From NCBI RefSeq assembly GCF_000333955.1, contig NZ_CAPS01000020.1:1-64000 (forward strand): a stretch of DNA of 64,000 bases, written 5' to 3'. This DNA is from Rhodococcus sp. AW25M09. Lineage in GTDB: Bacteria > Actinomycetota > Actinomycetes > Mycobacteriales > Mycobacteriaceae. Below are positions 33,200 through 43,500 of the stretch, piece by piece; within the stretch, counting starts at the first letter, position 1; every line of letters starts with the position of its first letter. Position numbers and translations under genes: made by a program. The notes under the pieces were generated by a model. It was not told the DNA's origin. It did no database searches and was given only the letters and a program-made list of their open reading frames with translations.

Positions 33200-34704
33200 G
33201 GAGTCGAGCCGTTCGTCGGTGCCCACTGCGCTCGAACGAGTCCGGTCCCGAAACTGGTCAAGAGCTCCCGGTCCTTGTACTCCGGATCGTCGTCGACGGA
33301 AATCGCATTTCCGCGCAGGAAAGTACCGATCGCAGTACCCAGATTGGAGGCCATCGAGGGCATCGGTTGCGGAAAGTCTGCATCGGCATCGTGATTGTCG
33401 ACGCTGATGATCGTCACTCGTTGCACCACATCGCCACGCTGCCAATGGAATACCACTTTGGTCCAGGTCAGTAGCAACGCGTCACTGACGGAGGTGTACA
33501 TCGTGCCCGTGATTCCGCGGCCGAGTTCGATGGTGAGCGGTCGACTCGTGCGAGTATCCGACAGACGGTAGAGCGTGCTCTCCGGGTAGACGTCCAGACT
33601 GGCGCGATTGGTGGTGGACAGCACGTCGACCACCACCGTCCGCGGCCTCGCGCGGATGTCCCACGCGGAATTGCCCTCGTCGGCACGCATCGTCTGCCGA
33701 ATCAGAGTCGCCTTGGATCCGAAGAACGAACGAACCCAATCGAATTCCTGGATCCCCGTTCGGCTGAAACCGACCGGGGCCAGAAGGGGTGTCGATACCG
33801 GCCCCGGTGGCCCCGCCGCCATCGATACTTCCGGACGGCTGGGCAGTGGAATGAAGAAAAGAATCAGTGCGGCGCCGATCGCGACGATCTTGGAACTCGG
33901 CGACCACTTGGCAGTCGGCACAGCGACACGTCGTGGCCGGCGCGCCTCGGTCCGGTCACGACGGGCCACGACGTAGAAGGCCGCCCCGGTGACCGTTGCC
34001 GCTCCGACGGTCGGAACGAGCTGCAGCCAGACAATGCGGATCTGCGGCCACAGAATCAGCATGAGTGCTGCGAGGAAGAGCCCGGTCAGGACGGTGCATC
34101 CGAAACCGAACCAGCCACGCCGCCTCGTCCGGCCGACAGCAATAGCCCCGGCGATACCCGCCAGCAGCACCAGCACCGCCGCGTAGGCGAGTCGGCCTCC
34201 GCCCAATCCGACAGCGACCATGCGATAGCCCAACGGACTCAACGCAAGCAGCAACAGCCATACCGACCAGAACCGGCCCACCGGCCGGAGCCCGAACATC
34301 AGAATTGCGCCACCGAAGAAGTAGGCCAATGCCGCAAGTACGTCCAAGTGTGAGAGCTCGTACTGGTCGGCGTACCGAGGCAGCCACAGCCCCTTGATCG
34401 CGATGGACGCCAGCAAGGCGATGCCGCCGACGATGTTGTCGGTCTGACGATCGTGAATCGGCAACTCGTCGGCCCTGCGCCGCGCAACGCCCTGCGCTGC
34501 AACGACGGCGAGGAGCGGTAGAACGAAGACATACGCCGTGATCGCTCCGGCGGCGGCCTCCCGCGCCAGCCGCACCCAGGTGGGGAAGAAAGCCAGCACG
34601 GCGCAGACGACGAGTACCACCCAGCGGAAGACCAGAATATCGACGGCACTTCGTGACTTCCGCCAACGCGTGAGGGGCCGCGTCTCCTCGGATCCTGCGG
34701 TCAT
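33196..34704 (-). CDS. Polytopic membrane protein of exopolysaccharide operon, unknown family
   Basis: 502 residues. The N-terminal half (about 25-290) has some eight membrane helices. The C-terminal half (about 310-490) is extracytoplasmic, with a VVFHWQRGDVVQRVTII strand pair. The layout of multi-helix membrane part plus EpsI-like soluble tail recalls exosortase/EpsI proteins, but no exosortase Cys/Arg catalytic pair could be identified, so this is only a suggestion. It lies between the BcsB-like and GT2 genes with 4-nt overlaps on both sides, so it is likely a subunit of the same machine. Confidence 0.7.
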   Translation of the reverse strand: MTAGSEETRPLTRWRKSRSAVDILVFRWVVLVVCAVLAFFPTWVRLAREAAAGAITAYVFVLPLLAVVAAQGVARRRADELPIHDRQTDNIVGGIALLASIAIKGLWLPRYADQYELSHLDVLAALAYFFGGAILMFGLRPVGRFWSVWLLLLALSPLGYRMVAVGLGGGRLAYAAVLVLLAGIAGAIAVGRTRRRGWFGFGCTVLTGLFLAALMLILWPQIRIVWLQLVPTVGAATVTGAAFYVVARRDRTEARRPRRVAVPTAKWSPSSKIVAIGAALILFFIPLPSRPEVSMAAGPPGPVSTPLLAPVGFSRTGIQEFDWVRSFFGSKATLIRQTMRADEGNSAWDIRARPRTVVVDVLSTTNRASLDVYPESTLYRLSDTRTSRPLTIELGRGITGTMYTSVSDALLLTWTKVVFHWQRGDVVQRVTIISVDNHDADADFPQPMPSMASNLGTAIGTFLRGNAISVDDDPEYKDRELLTSFGTGLVRAQWAPTNGSTP

Positions 34705-36683
34705 TCCGATCCGCTGCGCCGACTCGACTTACGCCGCGAACGAACCACGAACACGACCGCGGCCACGGCGGACGCCGCCAGCACCGCCAGACCGACTCGG
34801 ACCAGGAGCACCGTCGACGAGTCGGACGATCCCGGGTCGGCCGCGGCTGCTGCATTGTCGGCACCCGACAGCGCCGTGCTGGACAACGCCATCGGTTCGG
34901 TGCCCGGGGCGGCGAAGACGATGTCGCCACTGAGCCCGAACCAGCGCGCCGGATCGGCATCGAGCCAGGTGAGGATCGCGTCGAAACTGTCCGGCGTCGA
35001 GTTCCAGGATCCGACCAGAACGGCCTTGTTCTGCACAGAGGTCACCTGCAGGGTCGCGTACGGCGCAGCGGTGTCCACTGTCAGTTCGGTGGCACCGTCG
35101 GCAGCGGGGTCGGTGATCCGGAAGGTCGTCTCGTCCACCGAGGAAAGCGGCAGCGTCACCCCGTCGGGGAGGTCCGCCGTCGGGGCGATCACCACTGCGG
35201 GCGCAGAACCGTCGAGCGCCTGATCCATCGACACGACCTCGGGCACGAGCGGCCGGCTCGACAGCCGTTGCAGACCGGTCGCCACGGTGACCGCTCTGAC
35301 GGCTCCGGCGTAGGACTCGTCGGCCAGCGCGATGTCGAATTGCGGCATCAGCGCCTGCGGCATCGATCCGAGTCCCAGTGGGGCGGGTATCGACGAGTCG
35401 GCCGATCGTACGACTGTCGTACCGTTCACGGTCACCGTCGACTCCGCTGTGGCAGCGCAACCAGTGCTCGTACTTGCGGGATGATCGACGGAGATGTCGA
35501 GCGTCGCGTTGCGAGCGAGGGCGGCATCCGGAATGTCGATCCAGCGGTCGAGTCGACCGGTGTCGTCGGCCTGCCAGACCGCGAGCGGGCTCCCGTTCAT
35601 GCTGGCCCGCACCGATCCGCTGCCGGGGGTGTAGCTACCGATCACGTGCACCGACAGGTTCGACGCCGAACGGCCGAGCTGCGTCTGATCGATGGAGACA
35701 GCGGCTGTGGCGGTCGCCGAGCCCGAACCGGTCACAGTGCCGATACCGAGTTGGTCGAGCGTGACCGAATCGGGTGCAACCTGGGCATTCGGTGCGGACG
35801 GACCGGCCGTCGCTGCGGTAGCGACGGCGATAGCGGCGAGATTGCTCGTGATCAGACGGGCCTGATCGGTCAGTGCGGATCCCGAACCGGTGAGGTACAG
35901 CCGCGGCGGAGCCGGTTCCACCGGATAGATCAATTCGGCACCGGCATCGCTGTTCGTCGACAGCACTACCGATCGCTCGAACGGTCCGTCCGGGGCGGCC
36001 CCCTGCAATTCACTGTCCGGCCGTACCTGCACCTGGACCGTCTGCGAACCGTAGTGATGCACTACCGACGTCGCGACTGTGGTTGCTGCGCTGATCGTTT
36101 CCCGATCAGGCTCGGCCGGAACGAACACCGTCAGCGTGCGCAACAGGGCCGGCAGGAATTCCGCGATGGTGGCGGGCACAGTCGGCTGCCCTCGATACTC
36201 GACCGTCGCGTCGATCAGTCGCAGCGCATCGGACTGCAGGTCAGCGCAATACCGATCGTCGGGTATCAGCGATGGGATCAGATCGATTCCGATCACCCCG
36301 TCGACGGTCTGTGCCGAGTCCAGTGGAATCGACACCGGTGTGGTGGGCGCGGCGTCGTCCAGGGGAATTCGGGTGATGGGTCGACCGTCCGATTCGACGT
36401 CGACCCACCCGCGGTCGACCCAGGCCGGAGTGGTGATCATCGCAGTCAACGACGATGGCACCGTGCCGGCCGGAGCCGGCACGGTCAACCGGGTGCGCGG
36501 GCCGGCCAGGTCGATGGTCGTGGACTCACCGAGACCCAACTCCGCGAAGGTGAATCGATCCGACTCGGCGGCGTCCACTGCTGATGGCTGCTGATCGTTT
36601 GGCTGCGCCGAGGCAACTGCAGCAGACATCAGTACCGGAATTACGGCCAACACCGCAGTCGAGGCAACACGCACGATTCGCAT
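34701..36683 (-). CDS. BcsB-like exopolysaccharide synthase accessory protein
   Basis: 660 residues. A signal peptide (1-25, ending ASAQP) is followed by a long beta-rich extracytoplasmic part and a single C-terminal membrane helix (about 627-648) with a basic tail. Two jelly-roll/flavodoxin-like repeats are suggested by WVDVESDGRPITRIPLD and SVRASMNGSPLAVWQADD, matching the carbohydrate-binding domains of cellulose-synthase BcsB. In the Bcs system this subunit guides the emerging glycan and its C-terminal helix contacts the synthase. It is first gene of the operon, divergent from a GH5-like hydrolase. Homology is inferred from architecture and needs a profile search. Confidence 0.7.
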   Translation of the reverse strand: MRIVRVASTAVLAVIPVLMSAAVASAQPNDQQPSAVDAAESDRFTFAELGLGESTTIDLAGPRTRLTVPAPAGTVPSSLTAMITTPAWVDRGWVDVESDGRPITRIPLDDAAPTTPVSIPLDSAQTVDGVIGIDLIPSLIPDDRYCADLQSDALRLIDATVEYRGQPTVPATIAEFLPALLRTLTVFVPAEPDRETISAATTVATSVVHHYGSQTVQVQVRPDSELQGAAPDGPFERSVVLSTNSDAGAELIYPVEPAPPRLYLTGSGSALTDQARLITSNLAAIAVATAATAGPSAPNAQVAPDSVTLDQLGIGTVTGSGSATATAAVSIDQTQLGRSASNLSVHVIGSYTPGSGSVRASMNGSPLAVWQADDTGRLDRWIDIPDAALARNATLDISVDHPASTSTGCAATAESTVTVNGTTVVRSADSSIPAPLGLGSMPQALMPQFDIALADESYAGAVRAVTVATGLQRLSSRPLVPEVVSMDQALDGSAPAVVIAPTADLPDGVTLPLSSVDETTFRITDPAADGATELTVDTAAPYATLQVTSVQNKAVLVGSWNSTPDSFDAILTWLDADPARWFGLSGDIVFAAPGTEPMALSSTALSGADNAAAAADPGSSDSSTVLLVRVGLAVLAASAVAAVVFVVRSRRKSSRRSGSE

Positions 36684-36958
36684 GGGAAATAGTCCAGCCT
36701 TCGATAAATGAAACGGAAACTCAGAGACTATCGCGCACTTCGGGAGCGCAGGCCCCCGGCTGCCGTCACGTCGCATACGAAAATATGGAAACTCGGCCAC
36801 TAACCGACTGTGAGACAGGATAATTGAATCCAATCAGCGGAGCGGTCGATGGGAATCCCAGTTGGCGGATCAGGACCCGACGGAGCACCCTCGAACCGTG
36901 CAGATCAATTCTCGAGTCGTTCGATATTCGTAACTTCGAAAATGCGTGTTCCCGCGTC

Positions 36959-36964
36959 TAGCAT
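36959..36964 (+). promoter_or_regulatory. Leaderless-type -10 box (TAGCAT)
   Basis: TAGCAT ends 6 nt before ATG 36971 of the GH5-like gene. The 287-bp divergent region (36684-36970) otherwise shows AT-rich tracts around 36770-36830 and 36920-36945 but no clear operator. Confidence 0.45.
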
Positions 36965-36970
36965 TACGCG

Positions 36971-38083
36971 ATGCGGATCGAATCCAAATTTCTACGGTGC
37001 GCAGTCGGCACAGCAATGTTGCTGATCGTCGCACTCGGCACCGGCACGCCCGTTGCCGCGGCAGCGCCGGAGGTGGGTGCTCGCGTCACCGCCGAAACCG
37101 ATGGCCTCGCTCTCGACGGACAGTCCTGGTGGCCAACCGGATTCAACGCCTACCAGCTGGCGACCAATTGGTCCGTCAATTCCGGTTGTGGCGCGATGGT
37201 CGATCTCGACAGCTACTTCGGCGCGCTTCCCCCACATTCGCTGACCCGATTCGACGCGTTCCAGGCGTTGGCGATCAACCGATTCAGCGGCGCGCTCGAC
37301 TTCGGGCCCATGGACGCGGTATTCGCGGCGGCGGCCTCACACGATCAGCTTCTGATACCCGTCCTGTCGCCACAGGACGGGGCCTGCGAGGGAGACATCT
37401 TCAAGGACCGCCAGTGGTACGTCGACGGGTGGACGACGCCTCCCGCAGTGCCCGGGACGACCGCGGTGACGAGCTTCCAGCAGTGGATGCAGACCGTCGT
37501 GAATCGGTGGAAGGACTCTCCTGCGCTGGCGGCGTGGGAGTTGGTCGGCGAGCCGGAGACGAGCTCGTGCACCGACGCGTCGTGCTCGTGGTCCACGCGA
37601 ACCTGCACCGCCGGTGCCGCACAGGTGTTGCGCGAGTTCTTCGACACCGCGGGGGAGCAGCTCCGCGCGATCGATCCCCGCACCCTGATCACTGCCGGTC
37701 TGACCGGCGGCGGGCAGTGCGGTAGCCAGGGCGACGAGTACGAATATCTGGCCGAGTCGCCGTTCGTCGACGTACTGCAGTATCACGACTACGGTGCCGA
37801 CGGCGTGCCCCTTCCCGGGGACCAGTGGAACGGATTGCAGCGACGCATCGCCCAGACCGCGGCAGTAGGAAAGCCACTGCTGGTCGGCGAGATCGGCCAG
37901 TTGGCCGGTTCCTGTGGTGACCTGGGCGCTCGCGCAGGCAGTATCGCGACGAAGATCGACGGTCAGCGAGCTGCGGGTACCGCGGGCGCACTGCTGTGGG
38001 CTTTCGTCCCGGACCCGCGGCCCGGTGAGTGCACCTACGACATCGGGCCCGGGGATCCGCTGTGGCAGACGATCGGCTCTTAG
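36971..38083 (+). CDS. Secreted GH5-like glycoside hydrolase
   Basis: 370 residues. A signal peptide (1-32, VAAAAPE) precedes a TIM-barrel cellulase/mannanase-like domain: WWPTGFNAYQLA, acid/base Glu in WELVGEPE (E194), active-site YHDYG (H272) and nucleophile Glu in LLVGEIGQ (E307). Seven or more Cys suggest disulfides in the exported protein. It probably cleaves a beta-glucan or beta-mannan. It is divergent from the BcsB-like operon, mirroring the BcsZ cellulase of cellulose operons, so it may trim or release the polymer made there (inferred). Confidence 0.78.
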   Translation: MRIESKFLRCAVGTAMLLIVALGTGTPVAAAAPEVGARVTAETDGLALDGQSWWPTGFNAYQLATNWSVNSGCGAMVDLDSYFGALPPHSLTRFDAFQALAINRFSGALDFGPMDAVFAAAASHDQLLIPVLSPQDGACEGDIFKDRQWYVDGWTTPPAVPGTTAVTSFQQWMQTVVNRWKDSPALAAWELVGEPETSSCTDASCSWSTRTCTAGAAQVLREFFDTAGEQLRAIDPRTLITAGLTGGGQCGSQGDEYEYLAESPFVDVLQYHDYGADGVPLPGDQWNGLQRRIAQTAAVGKPLLVGEIGQLAGSCGDLGARAGSIATKIDGQRAAGTAGALLWAFVPDPRPGECTYDIGPGDPLWQTIGS

Positions 38084-38155
38084 GGCATCCTCGTTCTCTC
38101 CGACTTCACCTGAACGTTCCTTTACTTTCGCTTTTGGGTGACAACGTGCCGTGGC

Positions 38156-40207
38156 ATGAAGCCATTACCCTTGTTTGCCGTTCACGACGGAAGCTCCAAG
38201 CGATCAACATTGACGTGCAAGTACAAGTGCGGTGATGCGTGCTTCCACGAGATTCCCAATACATCGAAGGGCGAGTACTTCGGCGACATCGTCAAGACCG
38301 CGATGTCGCGGCGCGGTGTGATCAAGGGCGGAGCGATGGCAGTGCTCGCCGTGGGCGCGGGTAGCGCTCTGGCAGCATGCTCCACCGACGAGCCGTCGGC
38401 TACCGGAGGTTCCGGTACCTCGGGCACCGACACCCCTCCGGTTGACGGTGTGGATTTCGTTGCGGTGGAACCGAACACCGAAGATGCCGTCGTAGTCTCC
38501 GACGGCTACGAGCAGGGCATCGTCATTCGCTGGGGCGACGCAGTCGTCGACGGGGCACCGGAATTCGACTTCGACAACCAGACTGCCGCCGCGCAGGAGA
38601 AGCAGTTCGGCTTCAACAACGACTTCGCCGGCCTGCTGCCGGTCGAGGGCACCCCCGATGCGCACCTGTTGGTGGTCAACCACGAGTACACCACCGAGCC
38701 GGCCATGTTCAAGGGCTACGACGCCGAGAACCCCACCCGCGAGCAGTTCGACGTCGCCCTTGCTGCACACGGACTTTCGGTGGTCCAGGTGCAGGGCGAA
38801 TCGGGTTCCGGAAAGCTGACCCCGGCGATGGGCCAGTACAACCGCCGCATCACCGGCACCACCGAGTTTCTCGTCACCGGCCCGGCCGCGGGCAGTGACT
38901 TCCTCAAGACGAGCGTCGACCCCACCGGAACGAAGGTGTTCGGCACGTTCAACAACTGCTCGGGTGGCCTGACTCCGTGGGGCACCGTGCTCTCCGGCGA
39001 GGAGAACTTCAACCAGTACTTCGGCAACGCAGAAGCCGTCACCGATCCCGGTGCAGCCGAACGGCTCTCGCGCTACGGTATCGAGGGTGCCGCGAGCGAA
39101 CGCCAGTGGGAACGGTTCGACAAGCGCTTCGATCTGGCGCAGGAGCCCAACGAGGTCAACCGCTTCGGCTACGTCGTCGAGGTGAACCCGTGGGATCCGC
39201 AGTCGACTCCGATCAAGCACACTGCGCTCGGCCGATTCAAGCACGAGGCCGCCACGATCTACGTCACCGACGACGGCACCGTCGTGGCGTACAGCGGCGA
39301 CGACGAGCGCTTCGACTACATGTACAAGTTCGTCTCGAGCCGAAAGATGATGCCCGGTACCGGCCAAGCCGCGATGCGCAACAACCTGACCCTGCTGGAC
39401 GCAGGCACGTTGTACGTCGCCACACTCACCGGCGATAGTCCCGACGAGATCGACGGATCGGGCGCCCTGCCGTCCGACGGTGAATTCCGCGGCACCGGCA
39501 CCTGGATCCCGCTGCTCGAGACCGGCGAGGACGGCCGCGGGAAGTCCCTGGTCGACGGTATGTCGGCCGAGGAGGTTGCAGTCTTCACCCGTCAGGCAGG
39601 CGACAAGGTGGGGGCAACGAAGATGGACCGTCCGGAGGACTTCGAGCCCAACCCGGTCACCGGCAAGGTCTACGTCGCACTGACGAACAATTCCAAGCGC
39701 GGCACCGAGGGCAAAGCCGCCGTCGATGAGGCCAATCCCCGCAACACCAACAAGAACGGCCAGGTGCTCGAGCTCGACGACGACCACGCGGGCACGTCGT
39801 TCACCTGGAATCTACTGTTGGTCTGTGGCGACCCGAACGAAGCCGACACCTACTACGGCGGCTTCGACAAGAGCCAGGTCAGCCCCATCTCGTGCCCCGA
39901 CAACCTGGCGTTCGACTCCAAGGGCAACCTGTGGATTTCGACCGACGGCAACGCGCTCGATTCCAATGACGGCCTGTTCGCCGTGGTACTCGACGGCCCG
40001 CGCCGCGGAGAGACTCGTCAGTTCCTGACGGTTCCGGCAGGCGCGGAGACCTGCGGCCCGACCGTCAGCGACGAGCGGGTCACGGTGTGTGTGCAGCACC
40101 CGGGTGAGAGCGACGACGCTACAGCCGACGCACCGATCTCGCATTGGCCCGACGGCGGCAACACTCAGCCGCGGCCGTCCGTCGTCGCAGTCTGGAAATC
40201 TGCATAG
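38156..40207 (+). CDS. PhoX-family phosphatase (DUF839), Tat-exported
   Basis: 683 residues. The actinobacterial PhoX leader (CKYKCGDACFHEIPNTSKG) is followed by a Tat motif SRRGVIKGG and a lipobox-like LAACST, so it is exported folded and may be lipid-anchored. The body is a DUF839 beta-propeller with NHEYTTEP, FNNCSGGLTPWGTVLSGEEN and PDNLAFDSKGNLWISTDGNA. PhoX enzymes are Ca/Fe-dependent phosphomonoesterases induced by phosphate starvation. ATG 38156 is chosen; an in-frame GTG at 38138 is possible. No confident Pho box was found. It is followed by a strong hairpin. Confidence 0.88.
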   Translation: MKPLPLFAVHDGSSKRSTLTCKYKCGDACFHEIPNTSKGEYFGDIVKTAMSRRGVIKGGAMAVLAVGAGSALAACSTDEPSATGGSGTSGTDTPPVDGVDFVAVEPNTEDAVVVSDGYEQGIVIRWGDAVVDGAPEFDFDNQTAAAQEKQFGFNNDFAGLLPVEGTPDAHLLVVNHEYTTEPAMFKGYDAENPTREQFDVALAAHGLSVVQVQGESGSGKLTPAMGQYNRRITGTTEFLVTGPAAGSDFLKTSVDPTGTKVFGTFNNCSGGLTPWGTVLSGEENFNQYFGNAEAVTDPGAAERLSRYGIEGAASERQWERFDKRFDLAQEPNEVNRFGYVVEVNPWDPQSTPIKHTALGRFKHEAATIYVTDDGTVVAYSGDDERFDYMYKFVSSRKMMPGTGQAAMRNNLTLLDAGTLYVATLTGDSPDEIDGSGALPSDGEFRGTGTWIPLLETGEDGRGKSLVDGMSAEEVAVFTRQAGDKVGATKMDRPEDFEPNPVTGKVYVALTNNSKRGTEGKAAVDEANPRNTNKNGQVLELDDDHAGTSFTWNLLLVCGDPNEADTYYGGFDKSQVSPISCPDNLAFDSKGNLWISTDGNALDSNDGLFAVVLDGPRRGETRQFLTVPAGAETCGPTVSDERVTVCVQHPGESDDATADAPISHWPDGGNTQPRPSVVAVWKSA

Positions 40208-40247
40208 CACGGAAGTCGGCTCAGCTGTAGCTATTTCGCAATTCCGG

Positions 40248-40283
40248 GGCGCTCGTCGTCGGCGACAGCCGACCACGAGCGCC
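40248..40283 (+). terminator. Strong stem-loop after PhoX gene
   Basis: GGCGCTCGTCGTCGGC (40248-40263) pairs with GCCGACCACGAGCGCC (40268-40283), 15 of 16 bp, with a GACA loop; TTCTGCGTT follows. It is the probable terminator isolating PhoX from the NRPS promoter. Confidence 0.75.
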
Positions 40284-40363
40284 TTCTGCGTTGGTAACTG
40301 TCATCGAACGGGCCGCGGGGATTCTGGGTATTCACAAGGTCTCCGAGAATCCGGCGGAGGCAG

Positions 40364-40392
40364 TTGACCCGTTGATCACGGGTGTGTAAACC
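40364..40392 (+). promoter_or_regulatory. Putative SigA-type promoter of the NRPS
   Basis: TTGACC (40364-40369), a 17-nt spacer and TAAACC (40387-40392). The predicted start near 40399 leaves a leader of about 130 nt before TTG 40531. The leader contains GGAGG/CCTCC complementary arms flanking an ACGT dyad (about 40440-40471). No iron box (TTAGG-type) was seen. Confidence 0.5.
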
Positions 40393-40530
40393 TACCCGGA
40401 AGGCCGGTAGCTGGAACTGCATTCGGGCTCTGCCCGCAACGGAGGACGTGTCGGGGCAACGTCGACCTCCGCTCATCGCAGAACGACGCGGCCGGTAACC
40501 GCTCCCTTATGTGCACGAAGAGGCGAGTCA

Positions 40531-43500
40531 TTGGAATCTCTCGATTCACTGACGATTCGGGAAGAAGAGCTCGATCGGACGTCCGTAGACGACACCGAGC
40601 CGTTTCCCCTCACCGCCGCCCAACGTGGACTCTGGTTTGCTCAACATCTGTTGAGCGAGGTGCCCATCACCATCGCGAATTACCTCGATATTCTTGGTGG
40701 TGTCGATTTCGATCTGATGCGCTACGCCGGTCGCCGCACCGCTCGTGAGTTCGGTGCAGGCTCGCTGCGACTGCTCGAGATCGACGGAGAACCGCACCAG
40801 TACATCGACGTCGAGCAGGGCGACGACACCGTGGTGCTCGATTTCCGCCACGAGGCCGATCCGGAGGCCGCGGCACGTATGTGGATGCGCGCCGCCTACA
40901 GCACCGCTATCGATCTGACCCACGGTCGCCTCATCAAGGGTGCGATGCTCCGCATCTCCGACGACCGGACGTTCTGGTACTCCCACGTCCACCACATCGC
41001 GCTCGACGGTTACGGCGCCGTGCAATTCATGAGACGCGTCGCATCCATCTATACCGACGTCAGCGAGGGCCGCGAGCCCGCCGCGTCCAGGGCCGGCTCG
41101 CTCGGCGAGGTCTACGCCGCCGAGGCGCAGTATCGACAGTCGCCGCGCTTCGCGAAGGATCGCCAGTACTGGCAGGACAAGACGGCCGACCTCCCGTCGC
41201 CGCCGTCCATCACCGGTCTACTCGCTCCACCCGCGGCTCGAGCGCACCTGTGCGGCGGGTACCTCCCGGAGACGATCGAGCGGGCCTTGGACGGGGCCAC
41301 GCACCGACTCGACTCCGCCTTCGCCCCGCTTGCGATCGCTGCCGTGGCGACCTTTCTGGCTCGGATGACCGGGACCACCGACGTGGTGCTGAGCCTGCCG
41401 GTCGCCGGACGCACGACGGCCGTGCTGCGCCGGTCCGGTGGCATGGTCTCCAACGTGCTGCCCATCCGGGTTCGTATCGGTGCGCACTGCACGTTGGCGA
41501 CGCTGGTGTCCGACGTGCAGTTGGAACTGACCGGTGCACTGCGGCATCAGCGCTATCGAGCCGAGGACATTCGCCGTGACGCCGGCGGCGGAGCCGAGAC
41601 TCGCGGTTTCTTCGGCCCGGCGATCAACATCATGGCCTACGAAACCGAAGTTCCGTTCGGTCCGCTCACCGGGGAATTCAACGTGCTCTCCACCGGGCCG
41701 GTGGAGGATCTCTCGATCAACATCTACCCGTCGACGGACGGGTCGCGCTCCCGCCTGGAATTCGAGGGCAATCCCAATATCTACGGCAGCGAGCAGTTCG
41801 CGCTGCTGCACCGCCGGTTTCTGAATTTGTTCGAGTGTTTTCTCACCGCCGACGCCGACGCACCGATTCTGGGACTCGATGTGCTCGACGCCGCCGAGCG
41901 GTCGGCGCTCGTGCCATTCGTGGGCCCTGATGCGGTTGTCCCCGAACTCTTTCCGAACCTGTTACGCCGCGGCGTCGACACGGCAGCCGAGAACGTCGCC
42001 GTCGAATTCGAGGACGAGACACTGACCTACCGCGAGTTGGACGAACGTGCCAACACCATCGCGCGTGCTCTGATCGCCCGTGGTGCCGGGCCCGGCACCG
42101 TCGTCGCCGTCGCGCTACCGCGTGGAACGGCGTCGATCGTCGCGCTCTGGGCCGTCGCCGCGTCGGGTGCCACCTTCGTGCCGATCGATCCCGGCTACCC
42201 GTCCGAGCGCATCACGCACATGCTCGTCGACTCCGCCGTGACGATAGGAATCAGCGAACACTCGCTCTCGCAGCAACTTCCGCAGCGGGTGCACTGGCTC
42301 GAACTCGACGACGTCGAGTTTCGCGACGAGTGCGCAGCCCGCTCGAGCGCGCCGATCACCGACACCGATCGACGCGTGCGGCTCACCGAACAACACGCCG
42401 CCTACATGATCTACACCTCCGGATCCACCGGCACGCCCAAGGGCGTTCTCGTCACCCACTCCGGACTGGCCACGTTCGCCGCGGACGCCAGACCCGAACT
42501 GCGCGTGAGCACCTCGTCACGACTGCTGCGGTTCTCGTCGTCGAGCTTCGATGCATCGCTGTTCGAGATGATCCAAGCGTTCAGTGCAGGAGCGACGATG
42601 GTCGTCGCGCCGCGCGAGGTGATCGGCGGCGCGGAGCTCACGCATTTCCTGCGCGACCGCCGCGTCACCCACATCATCTGCGCGCCAGCCCTCCTCACCA
42701 CCGTCGATGCAGCCGAGCTCGTCCACCTCGACGCCGTCGTCGTCGGTGGCGACGTCATGCCACCCGACCTGGTCGATCGTTTCGGCGCGACAGCGTTGCT
42801 GTTCAACAGCTACGGCCCTACCGAGGCCACCATCGTGGTGACGATGACGCAACCGCAGACCGATGCGCGCGCCATCACGATCGGTCGCCCGCTGCAGGGC
42901 TCCCACGCTCTCGTGCTGGACCGCTTGCTGCGGCCCGTACCCCCCGGATCGGCGGGCGAGCTCTACCTCGGCGGCCCCGGCATCGCCCGCGGGTACCACC
43001 ACCGAACCGGACTGTCGGCGGCGCGATTCGTCGCCGACCCCTTCGGATCCGGACGTCGTCTCTACCGCACCGGCGACATCGTGCGATGGACCGGCCCGCT
43101 GGACTGCGCCGAGCTCGAATTCGTCGGCCGCAGTGACTTCCAGGTCCAAATCCACGGACAACGCATCGAACTCGGCGAGATCGACGCGGTTCTCTCCCGG
43201 CACGAGGCCGTCGACTTCGCGGTATCGGCCGTCCACCAGCACGGTGCTGCGTCGATCCTGGTGTCCTACGTCAAACCGGCCCAGGCTCTCGATCACACGG
43301 CGTTGCGTACCTTCGCGTCTCGCTTCCTGCCCAATCACATGGTGCCGGGAGTGTTCGTCGAACTCGACGCCATTCCCTTGACACCTACCGGCAAGATCGA
43401 TCGATCTGCACTTCCACAACCCACCTTCGAGTCCGACACCACGGCCTACCGGGCCCCGGCAACACCGGTCGAGAAGACCCTTGCCGACGCCATGGCCGTG

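Noticed and set aside
38084-38155. Pho box upstream of the PhoX-like gene
   Set aside because: GTTCCTTTAC-like bases are present, but I could not align two convincing direct repeats to a known actinobacterial PHO consensus.
40208-40530. Riboswitch or iron box in the NRPS leader
   Set aside because: The leader holds a terminator, a promoter and a short hairpin, but no conserved riboswitch core and no TTAGG-type iron regulator site was visible.
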